A stretch of DNA of 64,000 nucleotides from JACQGZ01 sp036004665 (GTDB taxonomy: Bacteria; Sysuimicrobiota; Sysuimicrobiia; Sysuimicrobiales; Humicultoraceae). Below the pieces are notes generated by a model that was given only the letters and a program-made list of their open reading frames with translations, was not told the DNA's origin and made no database searches. This document shows, in pieces, positions 34,240 to 42,692 of this stretch. Position 1 is the stretch's first letter, and every line of letters starts with the position of its first letter. The position numbers and the translations under genes are program-made. The DNA lies in contig DASYRG010000046.1 in assembly GCA_036004665.1 (NCBI GenBank), positions 5,676-69,675 on the forward strand, read 5' to 3'.

Positions 34240-35106
34240 ATGGACGTCCTGCTCCCGCGGTCTCTCTCCGAAGCCCTGGAGATGAAGGCAGAACACCCCG
34301 AGGCGGTCCCGATCGCCGGCGGGACCGATCTGATGGTCGAACTCAACTTCGATCGCCGGCGGCCCGAGCGGATGATGGACCTCTCCCGCCTTCCCGAACT
34401 GCGGGCCTGGCGGCGGGAGGATGGCCACCTCTTCCTCGGCGCGGGGGTCACCTACAGTCGCATCATCGCCGAACTGCGGGATTTTCGGCCGCTGGTGGAG
34501 GCATCCCGGAGCGTCGGATCGCCGCAGATCCGCAACCGCGCGACCGTCGGCGGCAACCTGGGCACAGCCTCCCCGGCCGGAGATGCGCTTCCGGTGCTGG
34601 CGGCCTACGAAGCCGACATCGTCCTGGCCCACGCCGGGGGCGGGACGCGCACCCTGCCCTTTGCCCGGTTCATGACCGGACCGAAGAAAACCGCCATCGA
34701 CCCGGCGGAGCTGATCTTGGGCGCCCGGTGGCTGATCACGCCGGGCCTGGGGTCATTCTCCAAGGTTGGCCCGCGGAACGCGATGGTCATCGCTGTCGCC
34801 AATCTGTGTTTGGTGGTGGACGTGGAACGGCGCACGGTCCGGGCCGCCCTCGGATCGGTCGGGCCGACCATCCTCCGCGCTCCCGAGGCCGAGGCGTTCG
34901 CCGCGCAAGCCGTCACCGCGGCAGGCTGGTGGGAGGACCGGACCGCATCCTTCTCCCCGGCTGTGATCGAGGGCTTTGGCGAGCGGGTGGCCGCCGCGGC
35001 CAGGCCGATCGACGACGTCCGCGGCACCGCCCGCTATCGTCGGCACGCCTGCGCGGTCCTGGCCCGGCGCGCCCTCACCTGGGCGCTGGCCGACCGGATC
35101 GGCTGA
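34240..35106 (+). CDS. Xanthine dehydrogenase family FAD-binding (medium) subunit
   Basis: A 288-residue CoxM/XdhB-type flavoprotein. The FAD-binding IAGGTDLMVELN and the second loop GSPQIRNRATVGGNLGTA with SPAGDALPVL are clear, followed by a CO-dehydrogenase flavoprotein C-terminal domain. It transfers electrons from the iron-sulphur subunit to NAD+ or another acceptor. AAAGGG stands nine bases before the ATG. The stop TGA overlaps the next ATG by one base. Confidence 0.92.
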   Translation: MDVLLPRSLSEALEMKAEHPEAVPIAGGTDLMVELNFDRRRPERMMDLSRLPELRAWRREDGHLFLGAGVTYSRIIAELRDFRPLVEASRSVGSPQIRNRATVGGNLGTASPAGDALPVLAAYEADIVLAHAGGGTRTLPFARFMTGPKKTAIDPAELILGARWLITPGLGSFSKVGPRNAMVIAVANLCLVVDVERRTVRAALGSVGPTILRAPEAEAFAAQAVTAAGWWEDRTASFSPAVIEGFGERVAAAARPIDDVRGTARYRRHACAVLARRALTWALADRIG

Positions 35107-35576
35107 TGCTGGTCAAGGCGAAGGTCAACGGCGAGTGGATGACCGCCGACGTCTGGGGCGGCGCCAGCCTGCTCTCGATGCTGCGGGAGAACCTGGGGCT
35201 CCCCGGCAGCAAGAACGCCTGTGAGCAGGGCGAGTGCGGCTCTTGCTCGGTGTGGCTTGACGGGGAACTGGTCTGCGCCTGCCTCGTGCTCGCGGCGCAG
35301 GCGCACGAGCGCGAGGTTCGGACGGTGGAGGCCCTGGCGCCTGAAGGTGGTCTGCACCCCGTGCAGGAGGCCTTCGTCGAGAGCGGAGCCGTACAGTGCG
35401 GCTTCTGCACACCGGGTCTGGTCGTGGCGGTCGCTGACCTGCTGGCGCGCGACCCCGCTCCCACCGAGGCAACTGTCCGTGAGGCCCTCTCCGGAAACCT
35501 CTGCCGCTGCACCGGCTACGCTAAGATCCTCGACGCGGTGGTGGCGGCGGCGCGCCGGATGCAGGAGTCGGCGTAG
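35106..35576 (+). CDS. Xanthine dehydrogenase family 2Fe-2S (small) subunit
   Basis: A 156-residue subunit with both clusters. The N-terminal plant-ferredoxin cluster is bound by CEQGECGSCSVW plus the later VCAC cysteine, and the C-terminal four-helix cluster by QCGFCTPG and NLCRCTGY. The ATG at 35106 overlaps the medium-subunit stop. It relays electrons from the molybdenum site to FAD. Its TAG is followed directly by the ATG of the amidohydrolase. Confidence 0.93.
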   Translation: MLVKAKVNGEWMTADVWGGASLLSMLRENLGLPGSKNACEQGECGSCSVWLDGELVCACLVLAAQAHEREVRTVEALAPEGGLHPVQEAFVESGAVQCGFCTPGLVVAVADLLARDPAPTEATVREALSGNLCRCTGYAKILDAVVAAARRMQESA

Positions 35577-36950
35577 ATGAAGACGCTCATCCTCGACTGC
35601 GAGGTCGTCGTCACCATGGATGAGGCCGGCCGGGAAATCCCCGGCGGCTCGATCCTGCTCGACAATGGTGAGATCACCTGGGTTGGCGGAGGGGATCCGA
35701 ATCCGGACCTGGTGCGAGGCGCCGAGCGCGTGGACGGGCGGGGGACCGTCGCCCTCCCCGGCCTGATCAACACCCATCACCATCTCTACCAGACGCTCAC
35801 CCGCGTGCAGGCTGTCGACCAGGGACTCTTCGGGTGGTTGAGGACGCTCTACCCGATCTGGGCGAGGCTCGATGAGGAGTGGGTCTGGACGGGCGCCCGC
35901 ATCGGGCTGGTCGAGCTTGCACTCTCCGGCTGCGCCACCACCACGGATCATCTGTACATCTTTCCGCCTGGCCGTCCCGGCTTGCTCGAGGCCGAGATCC
36001 GCGCCGCCTCCGAAGTCGGCCTTCGCTTCCATCCGTGCCGCGGTTCGATGGACCTGGGGGTATCGCGTGGCGGCCTACCGCCGGATGAGATCGTTCAGGA
36101 TCTCGACGCGATCCTTGCCGAGACCGAGGAGGCGGTACGCCGCCATCACGATCCCGGTCCGGGCTCGATGCTGCGCATCGCCGTCGCCCCTTGCTCGCCC
36201 TTCTCGGTGACGCGGGAGCTGATGAAAGAATCGGCCACCCTGGCCCGCGGCCTGGGCGTCCGGCTGCACACGCACATCGCCGAGACCCTCGACGAAGAGG
36301 CCTACTGCCGGCAAACCTACGGGCGCAGGCCGCTCGAGTTGCTCGAAGACCTCGGCTGGCTGGGCGAGGACGTCTGGCTGGCGCACTGCGTCCACCTCTC
36401 CCCCGGAGACATTGCCGCCATGGCCTCCAGCGGATCCGGCGTGGCCTGGTGCCCGACCTCGAACCTGCGAATCGCCTCGGGCGTCGCGCCGGTGCGTGCC
36501 CTTCTTACTGCGGGAGCGCGCGTCGGGCTGGGGGTGGACGGCTCCGCGTCGAACGACGGTGGCGACCTCCTCGCCGAAGCGCGCCTCGGCATGTTGATCC
36601 AGCGGCTGGGCGGGGCGGCGGCGTTGAGCGCGCGCGAGGCGCTGCGTGTGGCCACGCGGGGCGGGGCGGCCTGTCTCGGCCGGGACGACATCGGTTCCCT
36701 CGAGGTCGGGAAGCGCGCCGACGTTGCCCTGTTCGACGTCGACGGCCTCGCCTTCGCCGGCGCCGAGGCCGACCCGGTGGCGGCGCTGATTTTCTGCGCC
36801 CCGCAGCGCGTGCGCGACCTCTTCGTCGAGGGGAGGCCGGTCGTCCGCGTCGGGCGCCTTGTCCATGTCGAGGAGGACGAGATCGCATCCGAGGGACACC
36901 GCCTCGGACGGCGCATCGCCGAGGACACCTACCGGAGAGTCGCCTCGTGA
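35577..36950 (+). CDS. 8-oxoguanine/guanine deaminase-like amidohydrolase
   Basis: A 457-residue cytosine/guanine-deaminase-family amidohydrolase (ATZ/TRZ group). Zinc-site landmarks are GLINTHHHLYQ, LHTHIAET and HCVHLSPGD, then GLGVDGSASND with the catalytic Asp. The stretch DQGLFGWLRTLYPIWARLD is typical of enzymes assigned as 8-oxoguanine deaminase. It deaminates a purine, probably guanine or 8-oxoguanine, to xanthine or urate. It abuts the small-subunit gene with no gap and overlaps the large-subunit GTG by four bases, so deaminase and dehydrogenase are made together. Confidence 0.85.
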   Translation: MKTLILDCEVVVTMDEAGREIPGGSILLDNGEITWVGGGDPNPDLVRGAERVDGRGTVALPGLINTHHHLYQTLTRVQAVDQGLFGWLRTLYPIWARLDEEWVWTGARIGLVELALSGCATTTDHLYIFPPGRPGLLEAEIRAASEVGLRFHPCRGSMDLGVSRGGLPPDEIVQDLDAILAETEEAVRRHHDPGPGSMLRIAVAPCSPFSVTRELMKESATLARGLGVRLHTHIAETLDEEAYCRQTYGRRPLELLEDLGWLGEDVWLAHCVHLSPGDIAAMASSGSGVAWCPTSNLRIASGVAPVRALLTAGARVGLGVDGSASNDGGDLLAEARLGMLIQRLGGAAALSAREALRVATRGGAACLGRDDIGSLEVGKRADVALFDVDGLAFAGAEADPVAALIFCAPQRVRDLFVEGRPVVRVGRLVHVEEDEIASEGHRLGRRIAEDTYRRVAS

Positions 36951-39358
36951 GCGCGGTGCGCACGATCCGCAAGACTCGCGGCCTGGTCGGCGAGAACGTC
37001 CGCCGCGTCGACGGCACCCCCAAGGTGAAGGGGCAGTTCCTCTTCGGCAGCGACCTGTGGGCCGAGGGGATGCTCTGGGGCTACACCGTGCGCAGTCCCC
37101 ACCCGTCGGCGCGCATCCGCTCGATCGAGATCGCCAAGGCGGTGGCCACGCCGGGGGTCGCAGCCGTGCTGCTGGCCGCGGACGTTCCCGGCAAGAGAAC
37201 CTATGGCCTGGAGTTCTCCGATCAACCGGTCCTGGCCTGGGACCGCGTGCGCTATGCCGGCGAGCCCGTAGCGGTCCTGGCGGCCTCGGACTTGGAAGTG
37301 GCCCGGCGCGCCGCGGACAAGATCGCCGTGGTGTACGACGTCCTTCCCGCGGTCACCGACATGGAAGGGGCGCTGCGGCCCGATACCCCGCATGTGCAGG
37401 ATTTCGGCAACGTGCTCCGCCACGTCCACATCGAGCACGGCGATCCGAAGGCCGATGCTGAGGTCTGGATCGAGGGCTACTACGAGACGGGGATGCAGGA
37501 TCAGGCGATGCTTGGGCCCGAGTCCGGGATGGCGATGCCGGCGGAGGACGGCGGCGTCGACCTCTACGTGGCCACGCAGTGGCTGCACGTGGACCGGGAG
37601 CAAATCGCGCCCTGCCTCAACCTGCCACAGGAGAAGGTCCGCCTGCACCTCTCCGGGGTCGGCGGCGCCTTCGGCGCGCGGGAGGACGTGAGCATGCAGA
37701 TCCACGCCTGCATGCTGGCGCTGCGCACGGGGCGGCCCGTGAAGATGGCCTACACCAGGGAGGAATCCTTCTACGGCCACGTGCACCGGCACCCCGCCCG
37801 CATCTGGATGCGCCACGGCGCCCGGCGCGACGGCACCCTCGTCAACGTCTACGCGCGGATCCTGCTCGACGGCGGCGCCTACGCGTCATCGTCGGCGGCC
37901 GTCACCCACAACGCCGCTACCTTCGCGGCGGGACCGTACGAGGTCCCCAACGCCCTGATCGAGGCCACCTGCGTCTACACCAACAACCCTCCTTGCGGCG
38001 CGATGCGCGCCTTCGGCTCGCTGCAGGCCGCCATTGGCTATGAGGCGCAGATGGACAAGCTGGCGCGCGCCCTGGGGATGGATCCGGTCCACCTGCGGTT
38101 GAAGAATGCCGTCTCCACTGGATCGGTCTTGCCGACGGGGCAGGTGATCCGCGGAAGAGCGCCGGTGCGCGAGATAATCCGCCGTTGCGCGGAGATCCCG
38201 CTCCCGCCCGCGGAGCCTGTACCCGCCGGCCGCCGTGACCCACTCTCACTCCCCGGGGGAGCCGGCAACGTCTCCCGTGGAGAACGGCTCCGGCGCGGCG
38301 TCGGCTTCGCCCTCGGCTACAAGAACATCGGCTACAGCGGAGGCTTCGATGATTCGGCGGAGGCGCGCGTACGGCTCTTCGCCGGCCCCGGAGGCGCCAT
38401 CGCCGAGGTGCACAGCGCCGCCGCCGAAGTGGGCCAGGGCATCCACACGATCCTGTTGCAGATCGCACGGACGGAACTGGGCATCGAGCAGGTCGTACTG
38501 CATCCTTCAGATACGAACGTCGGCTCGGCCGGCTCGACATCGGCCTCCCGGCAGACCATGATGTCCGGCGGCGCCGTACAGCTGGCCTGCGCCGCGGTGC
38601 GCGAGGAGCTCTTCGACCGCGTGCGCGCGCGAGCCGCTGCCACCGGGCGCACCCTTCCCGACGACCTCTGGCTGGAGGGGGGACACGTGCTCTCGGGCGC
38701 GGACGTCGTCGGCCCGATCGAGACCTTTCTGGAGCCGCCGATCGAGCAGACGCGCACCTATCACCACCGCCGGACGAGCCCACTCGACGAACGGGGACAG
38801 GGCGACCCACACGTCACCTTCGGGTTTGCGGCCGAACGTGCGGTGGTCGAGGTGGATGAAGAACTCGGCCTGGTTCGCGTAGTGCAGGTCGCCGCCGCGC
38901 AGGATGTCGGCCGCGCGCTCAACCCGCAGGGCGTCTACGGGCAGATCGAAGGGGGCACGGCGCAGGGTCTGGGCTTTGCGTTGATGGAGGAGATTCAAGT
39001 GCAGGACGGGCTGATCAAGAACGCATCCTTCACCGACTACCTGATCCCTACCATCCTGGACATGCCGCCGGTGGTTTCTGCGCTGATCGAGGAACCCGAG
39101 CCGGACGTGCCGTTTGGCGCGAAGGGCGTGGGCGAGATGTCGACGATCGTCTCCACTCCGGCCATCCTCGCCGCTCTGCGCGACGCTATAGGACGCGAAC
39201 TCAACCGGGCCCCGGTACGCCCGGACGACCTCGTCGGCCTGGCGCCCCCTGCCGCCTCCTCCGGCCCTCCGCCCGCCCCGGACGTCCCGCTGCAGGAGCC
39301 TATCCCCGGGCTTCACGGCCTCGCCGCCGGTCAGGAGAACCTCGGCGGGACTGAATAG
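36947..39358 (+). CDS. Xanthine dehydrogenase family molybdopterin-binding (large) subunit
   Basis: An ~803-residue molybdenum hydroxylase subunit starting at GTG 36947 (GTGA overlap). Landmarks include GVGGAFGAREDVSMQ near the molybdopterin, NNPPCGAMRAFGSLQ, the C-terminal ALNPQGVYGQIEGG and the active-site KGVGEMSTIVSTPAI with the catalytic Glu. It hydroxylates purine-like heterocycles. Together with the medium and small subunits it forms a complete enzyme. No XdhC-type maturation gene is nearby. Xanthine is the likely substrate by context; related aldehyde or nicotinate-type oxidases share these motifs. Confidence 0.9.
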   Translation: MSAVRTIRKTRGLVGENVRRVDGTPKVKGQFLFGSDLWAEGMLWGYTVRSPHPSARIRSIEIAKAVATPGVAAVLLAADVPGKRTYGLEFSDQPVLAWDRVRYAGEPVAVLAASDLEVARRAADKIAVVYDVLPAVTDMEGALRPDTPHVQDFGNVLRHVHIEHGDPKADAEVWIEGYYETGMQDQAMLGPESGMAMPAEDGGVDLYVATQWLHVDREQIAPCLNLPQEKVRLHLSGVGGAFGAREDVSMQIHACMLALRTGRPVKMAYTREESFYGHVHRHPARIWMRHGARRDGTLVNVYARILLDGGAYASSSAAVTHNAATFAAGPYEVPNALIEATCVYTNNPPCGAMRAFGSLQAAIGYEAQMDKLARALGMDPVHLRLKNAVSTGSVLPTGQVIRGRAPVREIIRRCAEIPLPPAEPVPAGRRDPLSLPGGAGNVSRGERLRRGVGFALGYKNIGYSGGFDDSAEARVRLFAGPGGAIAEVHSAAAEVGQGIHTILLQIARTELGIEQVVLHPSDTNVGSAGSTSASRQTMMSGGAVQLACAAVREELFDRVRARAAATGRTLPDDLWLEGGHVLSGADVVGPIETFLEPPIEQTRTYHHRRTSPLDERGQGDPHVTFGFAAERAVVEVDEELGLVRVVQVAAAQDVGRALNPQGVYGQIEGGTAQGLGFALMEEIQVQDGLIKNASFTDYLIPTILDMPPVVSALIEEPEPDVPFGAKGVGEMSTIVSTPAILAALRDAIGRELNRAPVRPDDLVGLAPPAASSGPPPAPDVPLQEPIPGLHGLAAGQENLGGTE

Positions 39359-39916
39359 CGACCGGAGGCCCGGACGCCGCATCGGCGGCGGGCAAACGGC
39401 AGAGATCTAGGCCTCGGCCCACCCAGATCCTCAAACTGATCCGGCCCGGAATTCCCGCGCCTCCTGGCGGACGAGGAAACGAGTCACTCCCTGGGCTCAG
39501 CGGCGAGGTGTCCCAGGGCCGCGGATATTCACAGGAGGAGGACGTAGCCGATCGCGACGGAAAGGTCTTCGAAATACAGCAGGTCACCAGAGAGCGATGG
39601 CGGGGCGGTGCTCTTGGGCGTTGATGAACTGCTCCAAATGCTATCGCGGGTGCCGCTGGTTTTGTAGGAGCGGCGGCGACAACGTTCGGAGCAACGCAAA
39701 GATGGTTAAAGGCCAGTTGTCAGCCTTCGATGTTGTAAACACGGCGGCCGCTTAGGGCTCGGTCGCACTCGCGGGGCCTGTGCGGATGTCGCAGATCGGT
39801 ACCCAACGGGCAGCCTACCCCGCCAAAGATGCCTGGGCACTCGCTGGTCAGATTGCCCGAACAACATGGCCCATATTCGGGCTTCCTCTCGCATGGCGAT
39901 AATGCAAACGGGCTGA
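39359..39916. other. 558-base gap with decayed sequence
   Basis: No intact gene is visible and GC falls toward the right. On the plus strand about 39460-39525 reads RLLADEETSHSLGSA, resembling the first residues of a PIN/VapC-like toxin family, before losing sense. Another short open stretch follows (GYSQEEDVADRDGKVFEI). Both look like gene remnants, but neither is secure. Confidence 0.35.
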
Positions 39917-40168
39917 GTGCTGCAGACGCTTGCCTTCCTTGTTCTGATCTCGTTGCCGCTTGGTTTGTTCGGAGCTTACGCTGCCCTTTTCAGAAAATGG
40001 CCATTCGGCAGACTTACCCCTTACGCTGTGCTCTACATCGGCGCCATCACTGCAATAATGGGGACCGCCTTGGGAATCCGTGGCTGGAACCTCCTTCTGG
40101 TTGTTTCGATCTGCATGTTTGGGACTTGGATTGGGTGGAGATACTGGGCGAGGGCTTTGGAAAGATAA
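39917..40168 (+). CDS. Small hypothetical membrane protein in low-GC patch
   Basis: An 83-residue protein from GTG 39917 with two or three hydrophobic helices (TLAFLVLISLPLGLFGAYAA, YAVLYIGAITAIMGTAL, LLLVVSICMFGTWIGW). No family is recognised and no ribosome-binding site is evident. Base composition is clearly less GC-rich than the neighbouring purine genes, consistent with acquired DNA. Confidence 0.5.
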   Translation: MLQTLAFLVLISLPLGLFGAYAALFRKWPFGRLTPYAVLYIGAITAIMGTALGIRGWNLLLVVSICMFGTWIGWRYWARALER

Positions 40169-40256
40169 GAAACGCTTCCCAATTCACGCTTAAGGAGGTT
40201 CCATCCTCTTACCCTTGCGCCGGTTCAAGAGACATTCCCGGGGCCGCATTGGGGAT

Positions 40257-40577
40257 GTGTTCGGACTGAGAAATCAAGCGGACCCGTATGAAAAACTTCG
40301 GACAGTTCAGGAGGGAAAGGTTGAGCAGGAAGATCTCTGTGCGATCATCCACGAATTCGGGAATGCAGGTTTTGAGGACTCCGAAAAGGAGGTCGCCCGG
40401 TTCCTAACTCATCCTGATCCCGATTTGCGGTCTATCACTGTCACCTTGCTCGCTTTACATTGGGTCAAAGAGGCCTATCGCGAAGTGTTTGAACAGATGT
40501 TGTTTGATGATCAGATCCAAGCGCCACAGGTATTGCTGCCTTGGATCTTTCTATTCCGACTGGTCAGAAGGCGATGA
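40257..40577 (+). CDS. HEAT-repeat-like hypothetical protein, probably frameshifted
   Basis: From GTG 40257 about 106 residues: a charged N-terminus, then EVARFLTHPDPDLRSITVTLLALHW, a HEAT-like helical repeat (quoted in parts: THPDPDLRSITVTLLALH). After MLFDDQ the frame runs into unconvincing sequence and stops, while the +1 frame continues with CCLGSFYSDWSEGDDQLRHV, which resembles another HEAT helix pair. One base change near 40510 would join them. It may be a broken gene. Confidence 0.4.
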   Translation: MFGLRNQADPYEKLRTVQEGKVEQEDLCAIIHEFGNAGFEDSEKEVARFLTHPDPDLRSITVTLLALHWVKEAYREVFEQMLFDDQIQAPQVLLPWIFLFRLVRRR

Positions 40578-40605
40578 CCAGCTCCGGCATGTTCGGAGTG
40601 AGGTA

Positions 40606-40797
40606 GTGGACCCGAGCGGCAAGCAGTTGGAGGGACGGCGGGTGTATGTCCCTTCTGCGCTCAAGGAAGGTGAGGGAGCCATTGGAACGGTGAAGATGTA
40701 TGATCCTCGCACCTCCTCGTATCTCGTGGAACTCGACCACGGCGGATCTGTTTGGTGCGCCTTGGGACAGATGATGCTTCTGCGCGGTGAGAAGTAG
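40606..40797 (+). CDS. Short hypothetical ORF (possible second half of the preceding gene)
   Basis: From GTG 40606 about 63 residues: DPSGKQLEGRRVYVPSALK, then AIGTVKMYDPRTSSYLVELD and GSVWCALGQMMLLRGEK. The beta-rich pattern with VYVPS/GTVKMYD/YLVELD looks like a small SH3/KOW-type barrel. The frame is open back to about 40489 and shows HEAT-like sequence there, so it may be the shifted continuation of the gene at 40257. Confidence 0.4.
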   Translation: MDPSGKQLEGRRVYVPSALKEGEGAIGTVKMYDPRTSSYLVELDHGGSVWCALGQMMLLRGEK

Positions 40798-40869
40798 ATC
40801 TCGGCTGATTTGAGGGCGGTGGATCACTTCCTGCCCTTGCGCCGCAGGGACGGGCAGTTGCCATAAGAC

Positions 40870-41091
40870 ATGTTCATTGCACCGCTTTTGAATTCATCAG
40901 ATTTATTTCAGACGCTCGGTGGTCTCCAGAAAAGTGTGACAGAGGGCGACCACGACCTCGAAGGCTTCATCGATAAGTTTCTCTACAGGGCCACCTCCAT
41001 TCTCCTCAGCCTGCGGCAAATGCGAGAACTGAAGCAGACCTGCTTGCGACGAGTCAAGAGAGCTCAACCCCAACTTCGTCTCCAGAGTTAA
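40870..41091 (+). CDS. Possible small hypothetical protein
   Basis: A 73-residue frame from ATG 40870 with a mixed hydrophobic/charged, probably helical composition (DLEGFIDKFLYRATSILLSL). There is no clear ribosome-binding site and no family match. It may be a real small gene or a remnant in this lower-GC patch. 41092-41266 shows nothing further. Confidence 0.3.
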   Translation: MFIAPLLNSSDLFQTLGGLQKSVTEGDHDLEGFIDKFLYRATSILLSLRQMRELKQTCLRRVKRAQPQLRLQS

Positions 41092-41266
41092 CCATTTGGT
41101 CGATCCCCCTGGTAGAGCTCTTGACGCTCATCCCACCAACGTTCACCTCCCTCCGTCAGATGCAAAATCAGTTCCTGCCCATGGCCGGGAGGGCCTTTGA
41201 AAATCCAGCGTTGTAGGCATCCTTGTAGCTGCGATACCCACCGCGGCCACAAGGATTGAATTGGGC

Positions 41267-41635
41267 GTGAACTGCTACTACTGCGATCTCATCGCTTCCG
41301 ACGATCCCACCTACACGCGGCGACGCGCCGAATTCGATCTCGGCTCAGAGGCGCCTCGGTGCCGCTGGCACTGGCGCTTCCTCTGCGACCACTGCGGCGA
41401 GACCGGGCACTTCATGGCGCGGTTCTTCTGTCCAACCTCCGGCCGTCTGCTCTGCCGCAAGGCGGGGCCGGTCGAATTTCAGGAGGGGAGCTTCTGGGCG
41501 TGGGACTACTGGTGGACCCTCGACTGTCCCGACTGCGGCGAGCGCCATCCTTCCCTGGACCGGGCGGAATTCGACCGTCGAACCTGGGAAGGTCGTGACG
41601 CTGACGTTCACGTCGACGAGAAGAGGGACTTTTGA
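41267..41635 (+). CDS. Multi-cysteine zinc-ribbon protein, probably a truncated larger gene
   Basis: About 122 residues from GTG 41267 (TTG 41261 is possible). Paired Cys/His motifs are evident: CYYC, CRWHWRFLCDHCGETGHF, CP-tsgrlLC and CPDCGERH. The opening NCYYCDLIASDDPTYTRRRA resembles the zinc-binding N-terminus found ahead of class I methyltransferase domains in some bacteria; no methyltransferase domain follows here. The end (TWEGRDADVHVDEKRDF) looks like read-through after a break. I read it as a zinc-binding fragment with moderate confidence. Confidence 0.5.
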   Translation: MNCYYCDLIASDDPTYTRRRAEFDLGSEAPRCRWHWRFLCDHCGETGHFMARFFCPTSGRLLCRKAGPVEFQEGSFWAWDYWWTLDCPDCGERHPSLDRAEFDRRTWEGRDADVHVDEKRDF

Positions 41636-41636
41636 G

Positions 41637-41714
41637 ATGGGCTGCCAGCTCTCCACGGGCGGGGGCGGCACGCACTTTGAAACCGGGATGGGTGGGCTCT
41701 TCGTCGTGAAGTAG
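41637..41714 (+). pseudogene. 25-codon remnant with GGGGTHFE motif
   Basis: ATG 41637 overlaps the end of the zinc-ribbon frame and encodes STGGGGTHFETGMGGLFVVK before a stop. The glycine run followed by THFE and a hydrophobic strand resembles the first residues of large nuclease/helicase-like proteins of the dsDNA-nuclease (CapD4/DUF4297-like) type, but only this stub remains. The assignment is tentative. Confidence 0.25.
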
Positions 41715-41734
41715 CCGGCGACGCTCTCCTGGGG

Positions 41735-42673
41735 TCAGGCCACGATGTGGGTCCCGGTCTCACCGGCCAGGGCCCGCTCGAGGTTCTCGGGAGAGGTGAT
41801 CAACACTTCCTTCCCACCGGCCTGCAGGTAGGCAATCGCCGCCTCGATCTTTGGACCCATGCTGCCGGGGGGAAACTGTCCCTCGGCCAGGTGGCGCTGC
41901 GCCTCCGAGAGGATGATGCGGTCGAGGGGGCGCTCATCGGGCTTCCGGTAGTTCAGCACCACCCGCTCCACCGCGGTGGAGATGAGCAGGAGGTCGGCCC
42001 TGATCGTCCGGGCCAGCAGGCTGCTGGCGTAATCCTTGTCAATCACCGCCTCGACGCCCCGCATGTCGCCGTTTTCCCGCACCACCGGGATTCCGCCCCC
42101 GCCCACGCCGACGACGACGAAACCCGCGGCGAGCAGCGTCCTGATGGCATCGCTCTCGACGATCTCCAGGGGCCGCGGCGAGGGAACTACCCGCCGCCAG
42201 CCCCGACCCGCGTCTTCCACCATGGACCAGTCCCGCTCGCCGCGGTAGCGCTCGGCCTGCTCCTGCGTGTAAAAGGGACCGATGGGTTTGGTCGGCTTCT
42301 GGAAGGCCGGATCGTCGCGATCGACCACGACGCGCGTGACGACGGTGGCGGTGCGCCGGGAAAGCCCCAGACGGGCCATCGCCGCGTCCAGCCCGACCTG
42401 CGCCATGTACCCGATCGCCCCCTGCGTGTCGGCGCCGCAGACGTCCAGTGGCACCGTGTGCAGGACGTGGCTCGCCAGCTCGGAACGCAGCAGGATGAAT
42501 CCCACCTGCGGGCCGTTGCCGTGCGTGACGACGACGTCCCAGCCACGCGCCACCATCGCCGCGATGTGGGTGCTGGTCTCCGCCATCGCCTCCCACTGGT
42601 CCGGAACGGATTGATGCTTCGGACTCTTGATCAGCGAGTTCCCTCCGATGGCGACGACGGCGAGACGGGCCAT
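41735..42673 (-). CDS. arcC: Carbamate kinase
   Basis: A 312-residue amino-acid-kinase-fold enzyme. The N-terminus is VVAIGGNSLI, followed by VVTHGNGPQVG, CGADTQGAIGYMAQ, VGVGGGGIPV, AVIDKDYASSLLA and a C-terminal GSMGPKIEAAI, all diagnostic of carbamate kinase. It interconverts carbamoyl phosphate + ADP with carbamate + ATP. GGAGGAGA precedes the ATG. It follows the MFS gene by 19 bases, with no arginine deiminase or ornithine transcarbamylase nearby, so its carbamoyl-phosphate source (ureide/purine breakdown is one option) is open. Confidence 0.93.
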   Translation of the reverse strand: MARLAVVAIGGNSLIKSPKHQSVPDQWEAMAETSTHIAAMVARGWDVVVTHGNGPQVGFILLRSELASHVLHTVPLDVCGADTQGAIGYMAQVGLDAAMARLGLSRRTATVVTRVVVDRDDPAFQKPTKPIGPFYTQEQAERYRGERDWSMVEDAGRGWRRVVPSPRPLEIVESDAIRTLLAAGFVVVGVGGGGIPVVRENGDMRGVEAVIDKDYASSLLARTIRADLLLISTAVERVVLNYRKPDERPLDRIILSEAQRHLAEGQFPPGSMGPKIEAAIAYLQAGGKEVLITSPENLERALAGETGTHIVA

Positions 42674-42692
42674 GTCTCCTCCTTTTCTCGCG

